Numbered from the stretch's first letter, positions 32,756 to 44,385 are shown. The stretch is 64,000 bases of DNA from Plotosus lineatus (GCA_024760905.1 CM045729.1:57461080-57525079); one strand, 5' to 3'. Notes: generated from the sequence alone by a model not told the origin. Numbers and translations are program-made.

Positions 32756-33699
32756 CAGTGGTACCTTGACTTACAAGTGTCGTTTATAATGAATTTTCCA
32801 TGATACAAGCTTTGATCCCAGAAAAAATCTGCCCTATCCAACGAAAAAAATTTGATTTACGAGCTCTGCTGATGAAATGGCTTTTCCAGACCAATTAGCC
32901 TTGTATTCTTCCTCATGTATTCCTTCGTGTGCCTTGTGCAGTGCTTCTTAATTATTTTCTGTGACGCTCCTATAGGAAGAAAAAAAAAACATTTCACACC
33001 CCCCACAGTGCCCCGCACGTGACTATATATAATGTTTACTGCACTTCTTATCGTTTGCTCAGTGCTTTTTCTCTACACCATAGGGAACACAGTGAGAGCG
33101 CCACTGCCACCTACTGTAGAGCATGTGCAATTACACTTAAATCTAGTATAGTATGGCAAAAAGCATGCTCCCCAAGGTCACACGTGCCCAACCTGGCATC
33201 ACACTGTGCCCCCCCAATGGGGGCACGCCCCACTATTTGAGAAGCACTAGTCTTGTGGGAGCTCACCATGAACCTTTCCTCACTGGCAATTGTAGCGTGC
33301 ACATGCACAAAATTCTCCTCCTCTGTTACGCACCACCTCATGCCTGCCCACGTGACATCTTCGTGCCCACGTGACATCTTGCCGCAGTCGATGATCGGAA
33401 GGGTTAGTTGGCTTATTGTTAATTCTTGTTTTATTATTATTTATTGTTCATTGTTATTAACGTTAATGTACATGTATTATTATTATTATGAAATATTTAT
33501 TGTTTTTACATGTTTATAATTAATACATTATGTCAAATATACTTGTTTGTGGCAGGTTATATGAGTTTGGGAGGGGGGTTGAAATGGATTAATTGGTTTT
33601 CTGTTATTTCCTATGGGAATAATTGTTTTATCTAACTAACTTTTTGGCTTACAAGCTTGCCCTTGGAATGGATTCATTTTGAAAGTCAAGGTACCACCG
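32756..33699. mobile_element. MITE-C, complete (TA-flanked, 0.94 kb)
   Basis: Inverted ends CAGTGGTACCTTGACTTAC (left) and the complement of gaaagtcaaggtaccaccg (right), TA on both sides. Inside lies a short direct repeat gcccacgtgacatctt (about 33347 and 33366). No coding capacity. Confidence 0.88.
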
Positions 33700-34210
33700 T
33701 ATATTATCTCCTGATGACTGCTATACAATTGTCAGTATCTCAAGTTAGTATAAAAATAACATTTCAGATGAACTTGTTCTTCAAATGGTTGATCATTTAA
33801 AGAGCCGTAAAATGATGACAGTGTGCATATAAATTGAATGAGTGCTTTCCGTCGTTTATGAGGAAATGGTGCTGCATGACTGTAAACCAATGAGTTAAGG
33901 CATAAAAACATAAAAACGCTTTTTCAGATTTTGTCATGAGCACACATTGTACTATTTAGCTGGTTTAAAAAAAATGCCATGGGTCAGGCTCCATATATGT
34001 CACTTCAAAGTTAAAAAAAATCTCAATAGCTTTGGTAAGTATGTTGATGTAGAGCACATTATTTAAAAGAAACATAAGAAAAGAAATGAATAAGTACCCA
34101 TACCACAGAGAACTGAACAACAAGATCATGGATATTCCAAACCAGTCAGTGTTCTTTAACCTGAATAATGAAAAATGTTACACAACAGTGAATGCTTGTC
34201 CTCTTTTTTG
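33700..34210. other. Unassigned AT-rich DNA
   Basis: No recognised feature before the retroviral target site. Confidence 0.45.
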
Positions 34211-34215
34211 TTAAC

Positions 34216-34656
34216 TGTAAGAACTCTCTCAGAAGAAGCTCTCATGTAAACCTGCACGATCTGGATTCCTGTATCTCAACGTCTGGGAGCACTCCGGGAA
34301 CAGAGGACAACAAACCACACGAGTGAAATCAATCTGGTTTATTCATCTGCTGCTCAGTGTGTGTCACTGGGCATAAAGCTTTTATACAGTGGAGGTGTGT
34401 GCGTGAAAAAGTGGGTACAGAGTCACATGTTTCTTTGTTCACAGCCTAAAAGTTGTACCATAATCAAAGTGCATGATAAGAAACCGTCCATCACATTCCT
34501 TTGCCTTAGGGGTGACATTTACTACTCTGTGAACTTTGACCTCAGAAAGGATGCTGCCTTGTAAAGCATCACAACAGCAATAAAGTCCACAGTTAAAAGC
34601 ACAGGAATGCTGCTAATTATAAAATGGTTAAAGATAAGTCAGAATGTGACCTTACA
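34216..34656 (-). repeat. 3' LTR of the provirus
   Basis: Begins TGTAAGGTCAC and ends AGTTCTTACA on the minus strand. It has a TATAAAAG box (complement at 34379-34386) and an AATAAA signal (complement at 34338-34343), placed as expected for U3-R. It differs from the 5' LTR by two substitutions and three single-base indels in about 442 positions. Confidence 0.95.
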
Positions 34657-34672
34657 ATTCCCTCTTTTATAC
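34657..34672 (-). other. Polypurine tract of the provirus
   Basis: Minus-strand aaaagagggaat lies immediately upstream of the 3' LTR, where plus-strand DNA synthesis is primed in retroviruses. Confidence 0.75.
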
Positions 34673-35450
34673 TTAAATGCAATTAAAGTATAACAACATG
34701 AACAAGTCTTTTCTGGATATAAGATAGAGTCGTGTTGGCGTGCAAGCTGACAGGATCTAGGGACATCAGAGGACGCGGTTGACCGGGACCGGTGCTTGAA
34801 GGGCAGGCGGGGCCTCATAAGCGCTTTCGCCCACTATCTCGGAATCCTCGTAACATCCTTCCACCTAGTCAAGCTCTACACACGTGACATGGCCCGATAG
34901 ATGTCATCCTCTCGGGTAGGCAGCTGGAGTGTATTTGGAGTTCGCTGAAGGAGCTAGCCAGGAGTCACACACAATCCATCAGACACCTAAGGATGCAAGG
35001 TCGAACACACACACCAACAGTAGACAAATGCATACAGGCACAAGCATGGTTAAATATGGAGTGAATATACCAAAAGGAGTGGAGGAATCCCCAGCCATAG
35101 TTTGGACTTTTCGTCGTGTCGCAATTGGGCCTTCTGGCACATGCATTTTGTAAGTGGTGTAATTGTCCCGTGCTGGGGTATATTCATTACATGGATTTTA
35201 AATGGGCGTTATCCGACCCGGGTGCGAGAGGATGTGGTGGTGATACTCATATGTCTATGTCAGGTCTGATCCGTTGGGAGGTACTTCTCCCCTCTTAAGT
35301 GATATATGTATCTCTGGACCTGGAACAGAGGTAATAAAGATGGACAACATCATAGTCACACAAAAACAAACAATACAATACTTCATTGTGGGCTTTTCTT
35401 CAGTCTGGTAGCATGGATCCACTGTGGAAAGAGCTCAGTTAGTGCGATCA
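34673..35450 (-). other. Proviral 3' region without recognisable env
   Basis: About 780 bp between the integrase remains and the polypurine tract. All frames have frequent stops, and I see no signal peptide, furin-like site or transmembrane segment. Either env was deleted or the element lineage never carried it. Confidence 0.6.
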
Positions 35451-36420
35451 CGAGGAGTAACAGCGAGTATCTCCGTGGGCTCACTGTAAGGAGAGTCTCC
35501 CAAAGAGGAATTTAGTTTAGCAAATTTCTTGACCAGCACCTTGTCTCCGACCTTGAAGGCATGAGTGCTTGCATCGGCCGGGACGAAGTATTCTGATTAG
35601 TGCGTTCCCAATAGTCATTTAGGACCTTAACAAGGCCCACAGCATACTCGCTCATGTGTATATCTAAATCTTCCGTCCCCAAAGCCTGTTTTCCCTTTCT
35701 CAAGGTGCGGAAAGGGTCTCCCCATTACCACTTCATAAGGGGATAAATTCCTAAGGCCACCTGCGAGTCATCCGCAGATCCGCTAGGACCACAGGCAGCA
35801 CGAAACCCAATTCCTGGATCGGTGGCGTGCATTGCTTTAAGTAATTTCCCTTTAATTGTTCTGTTTGTTCGTTCCGCGATTCCGGACTGAGGTGATATGG
35901 GACATGGAAACGCCAATTGATCTTTAGCTCTTGTGCCAACAGTTGAGTGACTTTTTGAGGTGAATGGTGTGCCTTTGTCGAATCAATACCCAGCGGGAGG
36001 CCATATCTGGGAATAATTTCCTGTGATAACTTTTGAACCACTACTCTAAGCGTTTCGTTCCCACGGGAAAGCTTCAACCCACCGAGAGAATTTATCGATA
36101 ACCAGTAGATATTTAAAGGGACCCTGCCGGAGGCATGTGGGTAAAGTCTATCTGCCACTCCTGGAAGGAGTATCTGGTTTCGGCAGATGCTGATGTGATG
36201 CATGTGGTTTGGACACATTGTTCTGTGCACAAATCAGGCATTTTTCCAGAATGCTGTGCACCGTAGAGGCTAGTTGTCGTATACAAAAATCTTTTCCATA
36301 TCTGTCACCACCCCTCTTCGACCGCGATGTGTAGGCCCATGAAACTTCAGCGGACGAGGAAAGAAAGGCAGTGCGTGGGCAGGCATAAGCGACCGGTCGA
36401 ATCGAGTAGAATGCCGTCAC
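35451..36420 (-). pseudogene. Integrase region of pol, broken
   Basis: Inserts viral DNA into the host genome. Visible parts on the minus strand: a CLIC-type half of the HHCC zinc site near 36240; core-domain sequence with an RYGLPLGID segment near 35990, around the expected second Asp; a QSGIAERTNRTIKGKL block near 35860, containing the expected catalytic Glu; and a basic C-terminal segment with GDKVLVKKF-like reading near 35530. At least three frame changes separate these pieces. Length is normal for the domain, so damage is by small changes and not by deletion. Confidence 0.82.
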
Positions 36421-36586
36421 TTTCGAGGGCTGAGAGCCCTGCGAGGACCAAAATCAGTGTCTTCTGTGGACGCCGAGGACTGAAGGATTTCAGATCCAAG
36501 TCAGGGAGGAGGGCGCTAAGCATGTGTGAGGTTGACACTAGCGCGGGCTGCAGGAGCAGCGGCATGGAGCAGCCGAGGCAGCCTGT

Positions 36587-37080
36587 TTAGCCCGTAGCGG
36601 TCAGCCAAAGAGTTACCTCGTGCCTCATCAGTGTGGTCAGAGGAATGACCGCGGAGTCTTTACGATCGCTAAACGGAGGCGGGAGATTGCAGGACACAAT
36701 AAGGTCCTGTACCAAAATAGAATGTGAAATGGGCTTACCGTCAGCAGCAGTGAAACCCACGAGATTGCCAGATACGACCCGAAAATCATGCGCCACCCAG
36801 CGTAACGAGTCAGTGTATATAGTAACATCCTGGTCGGGCGAGTGCATGCCGAGTGGCGCATATAACTCTGCTGCTTGAGCGGAATTAAAGGGGAAGTGGT
36901 CACGCTTCCAAAACTTAGTCGGTAAGGAACATACCGCGTAACCACAGAGGAACACTCCGTCGAAGGGTTTGAGCATGACCCATCTACAAACAGGGAGAGA
37001 CCTGTGGAGAGAGGCGTGGATAATAAGTCGGACCTAATACTGGTGTCATGGACAATGGTGTCCATGCAGTCATGTTCCAA
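36587..37080 (-). pseudogene. RNase H region of pol, broken
   Basis: Degrades the RNA strand during reverse transcription. LFVDGSC (first catalytic Asp, about 36990), SAQAAELYAP (catalytic Glu, about 36870) and TIYTDSLRWVAHDF (about 36800) are visible, but the first lies in a different frame from the other two. It sits between RT and integrase, the usual retroviral order. Confidence 0.85.
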
Positions 37081-37166
37081 CGGTTCGCAGTCATCTTGAA
37101 CATTAAGCAGGCGCTGTAGGGCCTGGGCCCGCGTTATCTAGGGAGGAGGAACAAGAGATGGTTAGA

Positions 37167-38674
37167 TTATCCCAGTAGCACAAAGGATGGCCTCGTAACC
37201 TGAGCGGCGTTGAGAAGACATGTGTTGTGTAGACAGAGTATTAAGGATATGCCTAACCTGATGGCTGGTGTGTAAAACGAGTGGATGAAGAGCACTATTT
37301 TTCTGCTTCGAGAACTAACACCGCACTGGCAGCGACGGCACGGAGACATGCAGGTAAACCCTGAGCCACAGTATCTAGAGTTTTGGAAAGAAAAGCACAA
37401 GGCCTAAGTCCCCGTGGTCCTGCGCCAAGACTCCAGAAGCCGTGCCGGCCTGGTGGCGGCGTAAAGAGATGAAAGGGTTTGTTGTAATCCGGGAGCCCGA
37501 GGCGGCGGGCATAGGGCCGACTTCAGGGCTTTGAATGCGTCCAGCATGTCCTCAGTCCAGACCAAGGGTTGGTGGAGAGGGTCAGTGTGAGCCACGGCAG
37601 AAACGTTTGTCATAAAAGGAACAGTCCGGGATCCATTGTTGGCAGTAGTTAATGAGGCCCAGGAAAGCCAGGAGCGCTTGTTTAGTGGCAGGCTTATGAG
37701 TGTCCACTATGATTTTGGCCAGATCCTGAGTAAGGCGTTTTATCCCGTGAGAGAGTTCGTAGCCCAGGTATATCACAGTGGGGAGACAGAACTGTAACTT
37801 GGGCTTGGAGACCTTGAAACCCTTTTCCAGTAAGAGCAGTTGAGCAGTTGCATCGAAACACAGTTCATAAGTTAGGCCGGACACCAGAGGTCATCAGCAT
37901 AAGAGTGAGCGCAGGAACCCTCACGGGAGCGTCAAGAGACCCCAGTGCATCCCTAACTGCAGCGAAAGCGGCAGGAGAGTCAATAAATCCTTGAGGTAAT
38001 CTAGTCCACGTGTACTGTCGCTGCCGGTGTGTGAAAGCGAAGAGAGGTTGTGTGCTTGGCTCAACAGGGATACTAAAAGCGCCGAGCACAGGTCGATCAC
38101 GGAGAAATGGGTGTGATCGCAAGGAATAGAAGCCATAATAGAGGGACCGCGTCGAGCGACCCGGTGAAACTGGAATGATGAGCTCGTTAATTTTTCTGAG
38201 GTCCTGTGTCAAAGCGCCAGGAACCGTCCGGCTTAGGAACCGGGTTCACAGGAGTGTTATAAGGGCTTGTGCGGCACGATGATACCCTGTTCCAGAAAAG
38301 CGGCCAAAATAGTGTCGATACCCAACATTTTTGAAGCGACAAGGGTATTGTCGGATGTACGAGGCGAAATGTGCTTCCGCGGTAGCTTCATATGGGACGC
38401 AGTCCACACAACCCACGTCATTCTTATGCTCTGCCCAAGGTGGTGGGCAGTGTATCAGTACAGGGGCGAAGTGGAACTCGCCACACGCTGAATTAACATT
38501 AAAGGGCAAGGGCTGCGCTTGCAATGATAACAGAAGCGGAGGAGTGTCGCGCGTTTGGATGGTCATGCTCGAACCTTGGAAAGAGATTTGGAACCCCAGA
38601 ACACTCATGAGGTCACGGCCTAGCAAATTAAAGGGGCATTCGGACATATGTACAAAGGAGTAGGATATTTGCAA
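37167..38674 (-). pseudogene. Protease end and reverse transcriptase of pol, broken
   Basis: Protease: NLLGRDLMSVLG near 38610 is the usual C-terminal block. A candidate catalytic FVIDS lies near 38830 but is followed by a stop. RT: QDLRKINELIIPV (about 38200), LPQGFIDSPAAF (about 38000) and YADDL (about 37885, readable only after a frame change). Then come the connection part VSKPKLQFCLPTVIYLGYEL (about 37800) and LAFLGLINYCQQWIP (about 37650). At least three frame changes occur between 38210 and 37400. This is the most informative region for placing the element in a retroviral phylogeny. Confidence 0.9.
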
Positions 38675-39082
38675 TTTATCAGCGTATGATCATCAGGAAA
38701 ATGTAGGAGAAGAGGTGGCGTATATGGGGAGGAGAAGGGAACCCCATCTATTCCCACAGAGCTAATAGACCTGGAAGATACAGCACCCTGATAGTCCCTG
38801 CCTAAAAGAAGATAGGGTGCTTTTAGCTATCGATAACAAAAGATATTCTACCCCTTCTAGAACAATAGGAAGGAGGGGCAGATTCTCATTGCAGGAGTGA
38901 ATTAAACACTAGATGCACATTAAGCTACAGGTCACGGGGTCCCTACTCGTGGGCATCCTATTCGTGCTCCCGGTATGGCGTGTTGGCGATACACCTGCAC
39001 GGAATCTGAGTGGGCGAGACAAATTATCTCCTTGGTGGGTCCGAGAGGCAGAATTACATTCGTCTCTCTGTTTCTTTCTACC

Positions 39083-39125
39083 TACACTCTTTTTCCAGTG
39101 CCCTTCCTTACCACAATAATGACAT
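39083..39125 (-). other. CCHC zinc-knuckle remnant of gag
   Basis: Minus-strand CHYCGKEGHWKK has the first Cys, second Cys and His at CCHC spacing. The last Cys (tgt) is present but one base out of frame. It is a nucleocapsid-type RNA-binding motif at the end of gag. Confidence 0.8.
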
Positions 39126-39164
39126 TTTCCGGTCTTTCTATACGAATCCCTTCTCCTATTCTTA

Positions 39165-40596
39165 TCACGAGGGCCCTGGGGGTACCGCCAACAGAACCTT
39201 ATTCTTCACATTCAATAGTCCATCTGATTCTAACATACGAACCCTTTCTCCGGCAGTTCTAACGATGAGACGTTGACGGTCTGTGAAATGCGGTTTAAGT
39301 GCGCTCTGGACTTCTGGGAGACAATTACTTAAAAAACTAGACACGAACATAGAGTTTGCCGCTTCGGTATCAAGAGGAAATCCTCCTACATGACGCCAAG
39401 TTTCAGTAAAGCGATTCCAAAATACCGAGGTTAGTTCGCCTCGCTTCTGCTTGCAATTGGTCACGTGTGAAAGATCACAAGCTCCCTCCCGTCAGGAGAC
39501 TAAATAAGCCGTAAGTTGCGCGCGCAGTTGAGTCAATGCCTCAAGATCATCCCGCCAAGAGGGTGGACCGATAGGTGGTGTTACGACGACCCTCGACTTC
39601 CCCTTCTTCTTCTACTTTAACATTAGTCACTACGTCATTCTCGGGGGCCAAACAGGGGATGTTCTGAAGGACCACAGCCTCATTGTAAGCTTCCTTGAGG
39701 GTGTGTTGCAGGATAAAGCGATAATCCCCTCCCGTTAGCTGGCAATATCTGGTGGACCGTATAAGCATATCTACATAGGCGAGGGGTGTGTCCAAGCCGG
39801 GGAGCATGGAGATAATGTCCTTAAGTGCAGCCACGGATGGTGGCTCCACGACAATACCTCTTCCACGTTTCTGCCATATACAAGCTACATTCTCCACGGC
39901 CCTAGGTTTAGGTGGCTTCGGGAGAGGAGGGGGATCGGGCTGAGAGCCCGTGTCGGGACCAATGTCCGCCGGGTTTTCCCAATCCGAATCCTCATCCCCT
40001 TCCGTATCTTCGGAATCCTCCTCATTTACTGGCGGAGGCGGGGAGGGAATCACAACCTTGGGTCTTTGTTTCGATTTAATTTTAGGTCGCGCTCCGGCTC
40101 CGGGGGTTCCTCCTTCGGCAGCGAGCAGGGTTGGGTATAAGGCGGGAACCTCCGCTGGCTTAGGGTCAGCGGGGAGTAGCGGAACTATCTCTCCCGATCC
40201 TACTGGATAGGGTGGGGGAGCCGACGGGGGAGTTACGGGGGACACAGTTTGCACACAGCAAGCTGGACTTTTGGTATTTTTCCCTTTTCCCTTTTCTTTA
40301 CTCATTAATTTAGGTTTGGGGACACTCTGGAGTCACCTTCTTGGAGTTCAAAGAGCTTTTAAGTTGCAGCCAATGAGCGCATTTCATACCATTTTTTCAT
40401 AAGCCTCCCTCATGTATTCATAATCCCAGGAGGGGTTGCCCAATCCATCATAAATCATGCGATGCGCGGATGTCAGAAATCTTGCATCAAAAGTCCCATT
40501 TCTAGGAAAGTTTGGCACTTGGTCGAGTCCCTCCGTCCATCCGGCTAGATTACTAAGCCATGGTTCAGTATAATAAGCAAGACCACATCTATTCAT
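39165..40596 (-). pseudogene. gag region, broken
   Basis: Structural polyprotein. The N-terminal piece (40384-40596) has no known motif and ends in a stop. The central piece (39547-40305) starts MSKEKGKGK and holds a PPPY late-domain motif (near 40220) of the kind that recruits host budding factors. It then has an acidic proline-rich linker and a capsid-like segment (LPGLDTPLAYVDMLI). A further capsid-like piece (39165-39464), in another frame, carries VFWNRFTETWRHVGG. The zinc-knuckle remnant follows at 39083-39125. At least one frame change, and an unexplained stop upstream of MSKEK, break it. Confidence 0.82.
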
Positions 40597-40717
40597 CCAT
40601 TCCTTGGGGGTTTCCCCGGGATTAGGCTTTGGGTAGAATTTCCCATTGTTTACCCTCTAACAAAAATAAAAATCGTTGGCATACAGGAATACACGTGCAC
40701 CTTTTTGTATAGCGCTC

Positions 40718-40818
40718 TTCCCAGTTATAGCAACTGAGGATAAACCATCCCAGTTATAGCAACTGAGGATAACCGTCCCTTCTAGAGAAGGATAAACCGT
40801 CCCTTATAAAAGGGATAA
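40718..40818 (-). repeat. Four tandem stem-loop units in the proviral leader
   Basis: Read on the minus strand, units at 40797-40818, 40773-40796, 40745-40772 and 40718-40744 each start TTATCC or TTTATCC and contain a short hairpin (CCCTTTTATAAGGG; CCTTCTCTAGAAGG; CAGTTGCTATAACTG twice). They end near GGGA(C/T)GG. They lie between the primer site and gag, where packaging and dimer signals are found in retroviruses; the role here is inference. Confidence 0.85.
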
Positions 40819-40879
40819 CAGGCGGCTCAGATACTGCTAACCAGGTAGTCAACCAAATCTTGTCTTACCTGATCAGGAG

Positions 40880-40900
40880 TATCACGTCGAGTCACCAAAT
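40880..40900 (-). other. Primer-binding site, tRNA-Trp-like
   Basis: Three bases after the 5' LTR the minus strand reads TGGTGACTCGACGTGAT. The complement of the vertebrate tRNA-Trp 3' end as I recall it is TGGTGACCCCGACGTGAT, so this site has one missing base and one C to T change. Primer choice is inferred from that match. Confidence 0.8.
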
Positions 40901-41342
40901 TGTAAGAACTCTCTCAGAAGAAGCTCTCATGTAAACCTGCACGATCTGGATTCACTGTATCTCAACGTCTGGGAGCACTCCGGGAACAGAGGACAACAAA
41001 CCACACGAGTGAAATCAATCTGGTTTATTCATCTGCTGCTCAGTGTGTGTCACTGGGCATAAAGCTTTTATACAGTGGAGGTGTGTGTGTGAAAAGTGGG
41101 TACAGAGTCACATGTTTCTTTGTTCACAGCCTAAAAGTTGTACCATAATCAAAGTGCATGATAAGAAACCGTCCATCACATTCCTTTGCCTTAGGGGTGA
41201 CATTTACTACTCTGTGAACTTTGACCTCAGAAAGGATGCTGCCTTGTAAAGCATCACAACAGCAATAAAAGTCCACGGTTAAAAGCACAGGAATGCTGCT
41301 AATTATAAAATGGTTAAAGATAAGTCAGAATGTGACCTTACA
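40901..41342 (-). repeat. 5' LTR of the provirus
   Basis: 442 bp, nearly identical to the 3' LTR, with the same TATAAAAG and AATAAA arrangement. It is followed by ttaac at 41343-41347. Confidence 0.95.
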
Positions 41343-41347
41343 TTAAC

Positions 41348-41739
41348 CAAAGCAGCATTATTAACCTTAGAATTTTTATTATTATTTGTTGCTGAATAGA
41401 GCCTCTCCACTGCAATAATGTTCCAGGAGTTGACCAGGTGTGACATTTTTTATCCCAGGTATATGATTTTGATCTCATACCTTTATAGTACGTATTACCT
41501 TCTACCTATTGAAATATGTATGTAAAAATATAAATGCTCAAATATTACTGAGAGTTGGTGTGGGTGTATTTAATAAGTGTATGTCTGTGACCTTCAGGCT
41601 TTGTCTGCCAGAATCTGCAGATTACTGGAACTCCGAAGTTCAGTAACACTAGTCTGTAGGCTAAACAGCCTTAAATATCACCTTATATCTTATCTTTAGT
41701 TTGCTTCGGGTACTACTCTCATCACAAGTATAACAGCTG
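41348..41739. other. Unassigned
   Basis: AT-rich, no recognised element. Confidence 0.45.
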
Positions 41740-42600
41740 AAAGAGGATCTACTGTATATACATAAGGTGTACAATATGAAGGATGTTTTAATATTAACAC
41801 ATGATAAGTGCCCAGGGCACTTAAAAATGGGGGGGGGCTTATTAAAATGTGACCAGCTCAGTGGAACTGTAAGTGCTTATTACCATCGAGGTGGAAAACA
41901 TGAATAATAACAGAAAAATAAAAGAGTTTTACTGGTATTTGTGTTATTAATTTTGTGGTATCAACGAAACTATTTACATAAAAGCTGAAAATAAACAGAA
42001 AACAGCATAATCTAAAAAAAAAAAGACTTTTCCTTCCCTTACTCTCCCTGCCTGTGCTGTTCTTTTAAACATTTTCCCAAGTCAAATGAGCCAATCAACA
42101 ATGTCAACTTTAGCACATGGCAAGTTGAACCAATCAACATGAACATAAACAAAAGCACATGGCCAAGTCTTTAAATTTATGAAGTTAGTGAGCAGGAGAA
42201 TCAGGTGAAAAATTGATGTCATCACTTTCTGATAGTTCCAGATCTGGCTCATCTCCATTCACTCATAGCATCCCATAGTTTTCCTGTAGTAGTTTCTAAT
42301 GGTTCATTGGTTGTTGGACATTTACCAAAAGAAAACAACTAAATATTTTCCTGTTTTTTGGCGATCAAATGTGTTGTTACTGATGAACATTATAGAGTGG
42401 CAGGGGGTCTTGAAATACCGTGTAACCTCACTTTTACAGGTAGTGAACGCCTCATTTTACGGTTACAGAAACTGATTGAATAAAATTGGTAAGCTTTATC
42501 TACGATTTTGCTCCCAGTACACGTGGGCGGTTATTCGACGATAGGTGGGGTGGGGGCTCTTATTGGAGCAGGACACTTATTACGGTGTATACAGTAACTA
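41740..42600. mobile_element. Candidate DNA element with decayed ends
   Basis: The left end (tactgtatatacataaggtg ... ataagtgcccagggcactta ... gggggcttatt) and the right end (ctcttattggagcaggacac, ttattacggtgtatacagta) are complementary in part. The inner part is AT-rich and non-coding. No target duplication is certain. Confidence 0.45.
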
Positions 42601-43163
42601 TAATTTTAAAAATGCAATGTCTGATTGCCCCCCACCCCACCCCCCAGCTGTAAACTGTCTTACTTATAAGCATTTTCAGCAGAATTGTGATTTATAGGGT
42701 CCAGAGATGGAGACTGCATCAGCTGTTGTATGTCACAGCAGGAGCACCACTGGCAAAGTTCATTTGAATGATCTACAAAATCAGCAAAAATAGCTTATCT
42801 TGTCAAAGCAGACTTCCACACCAGCAACAGTGGCATGTAAATATTCTATAAAATTGAGTCTGATTTTTTTTTTTTTTGTAGAATAAATTTTTTAATAAAG
42901 CTTGGCTTTTTTTTTTTTACTGAGCCATGCAACTCGTATGCATCACTGCAGAGCTCAATACTGTGTGTATATTATTGTATGAATGTATGCAGGAGTAGAT
43001 TTGGGCGCAGTAAATATAAAATGGATTTTTACTGTTAATTCATCATTTTTTAATAAAGTAAACTTTTTAATAAAGCTTTTGTAACATATATACAGACACA
43101 GTGTATAACAGATTCAATCACTGTACATCTAAATGCTTCTTTTTTAAAGCTTTTGCTAGGTTT

Positions 43164-43165
<2 letters not shown>
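42601..43165. other. Unassigned
   Basis: AT-rich with T runs; repeated ttttttaataaagc phrases at about 42889, 43049 and 43069 suggest local duplication. No gene. Confidence 0.4.

Positions 43166-43224
<59 letters not shown>
43166..43224. repeat. (TG)n microsatellite
   Basis: About 58 bases of perfect TG repeat. Confidence 0.97.
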
Positions 43225-43227
<3 letters not shown>

Positions 43228-43344
43228 ATGGGGGGTTTCAAAGTATGTGCCCAAAATGAGTCAAATTTGCAGCCACCACCATGGTTCTGACATAGAAAAA
43301 AAAGCAGAAAGTATGAATTCACTATCAATGATACTTATTCTGTT

Positions 43345-43680
43345 TAAGGTCACAGGGAAGCTGAAGCCAAGCCCAGCTAATTCTAGGCAAAAACACCCAG
43401 CTTGTCACTCCGAATAGCTCTCGAGTCCATTACTGGGTCAACACAGACCAACAAACATTTATACTCACATTAACTCCTAGGGGCAATCCAGACTCTTCCC
43501 AATCAGTTTATCAGTGAATGTTTTTGGAGTGTGAAAGAAAACTCACATTACCACAGGTGCATCTTCAGGGAGAAAATGTAAAGCCCACACAGAAGTCCAC
43601 AATGGCCATGGGACTTGAATACAGGATCTTCTCACTGTGAAGCTACAGTGCTAACCAGTATGCCAGAATGCTGCCTGCCT
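43345..43680 (-). mobile_element. SINE2 copy, old
   Basis: Minus-strand order: decayed head ggcagcattctggcatactg, cttgaat-type B-box, ttttctttcacactccaaaa, then a degraded L2-type tail (agctgggcttggcttcagct, ccctgtgacc). Strongly diverged. Confidence 0.7.
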
Positions 43681-44102
43681 AAAAATATTCATCATCATAC
43701 GTTTGCTATATTGTGTGTAAATATGTAAACATAAATGATAAAAATCTCATTTTAGTTTGCTTTTATGTTCTGTGATAGTCTGGAAAACTGTTCAGGATGT
43801 TCACCAACCCCCCTTTCCTGGAGTGGGCAAAGATATGCTACAGACACCCCGTGACCCTAGCAGAAGTAATCAGGTTGGCAAATGAATGAGTGAGTGTGTT
43901 TGCTTTTATCCTACTATCTCCCTAAGTTTAGAACTAATTATGAGAAATTTAATATCTATTTCCAAGATGCTAAAATATGTAATTCAATTCAGGAATATCC
44001 TAAGACCCCATTCCACATTTTCCTCATTTCCAAATCTACAAATTCTATCACTTCACTGGATTAGTTTACATAATAATTTAGCATGTGCTCTTTCTTTTTA
44101 TG
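43681..44102. other. Mostly unassigned; short L2-type tail scrap
   Basis: About 43770-43895 has tctggaaaactgttcaggat ... ccctagcagaagtaatcagg, an L2-type LINE tail without a SINE head. The rest is unassigned. Confidence 0.5.
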
Positions 44103-44385
44103 TAGCTGACTGGGTTATCAAAGGCCCGCCATGTCTCTCACTGTCTATGGTGAGAGGTTCATGTAAAAGAATCATTGCTGATTTTCGTAAAGAGTAGCTG
44201 CATAACCATTAGCATGTTTCTTCCCCTTGCTTAGGGTTGTGTCAGGAAGGGCATCCTACATAAAAACCTATGCCAAATCGAATATGTGAATCATTAAGAT
44301 GACTTCCATGAAGATGGAAGCAGATGATTCGCTGTAGCGACCCCCTGAAAGGGAATAGCCGAAAGGAAAAGAAAAAGAAAAATCT
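44103..44385 (+). mobile_element. SINE1 with RTE-type tail, headless
   Basis: Begins tagctgactgggttatcaaa, just after the usual poly(C) position, so the tRNA-like head is missing. The tail has caggaagggcatcctacata and ends cgctgtagcgaccccctgaa, agggaatagccgaaag and A/G-rich DNA. Confidence 0.88.

Larger units (their letters stand above)
34211..41347 (-). mobile_element. Endogenous retrovirus-like provirus (class I-like), defective
   Basis: A 7.1-kb insertion flanked by the 5-bp duplication ttaac (34211-34215 and 41343-41347). Order on the minus strand: 5' LTR, tRNA-Trp-like primer site, leader with tandem stem-loops, gag, protease, RT, RNase H, integrase, short non-coding stretch, polypurine tract, 3' LTR. 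LPQGF and YADDL RT motifs, a DLRKIN block and a single CCHC knuckle suit gamma/epsilon-type retroviruses. I see no env. Many frame changes make it unable to produce full proteins. Confidence 0.93.
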
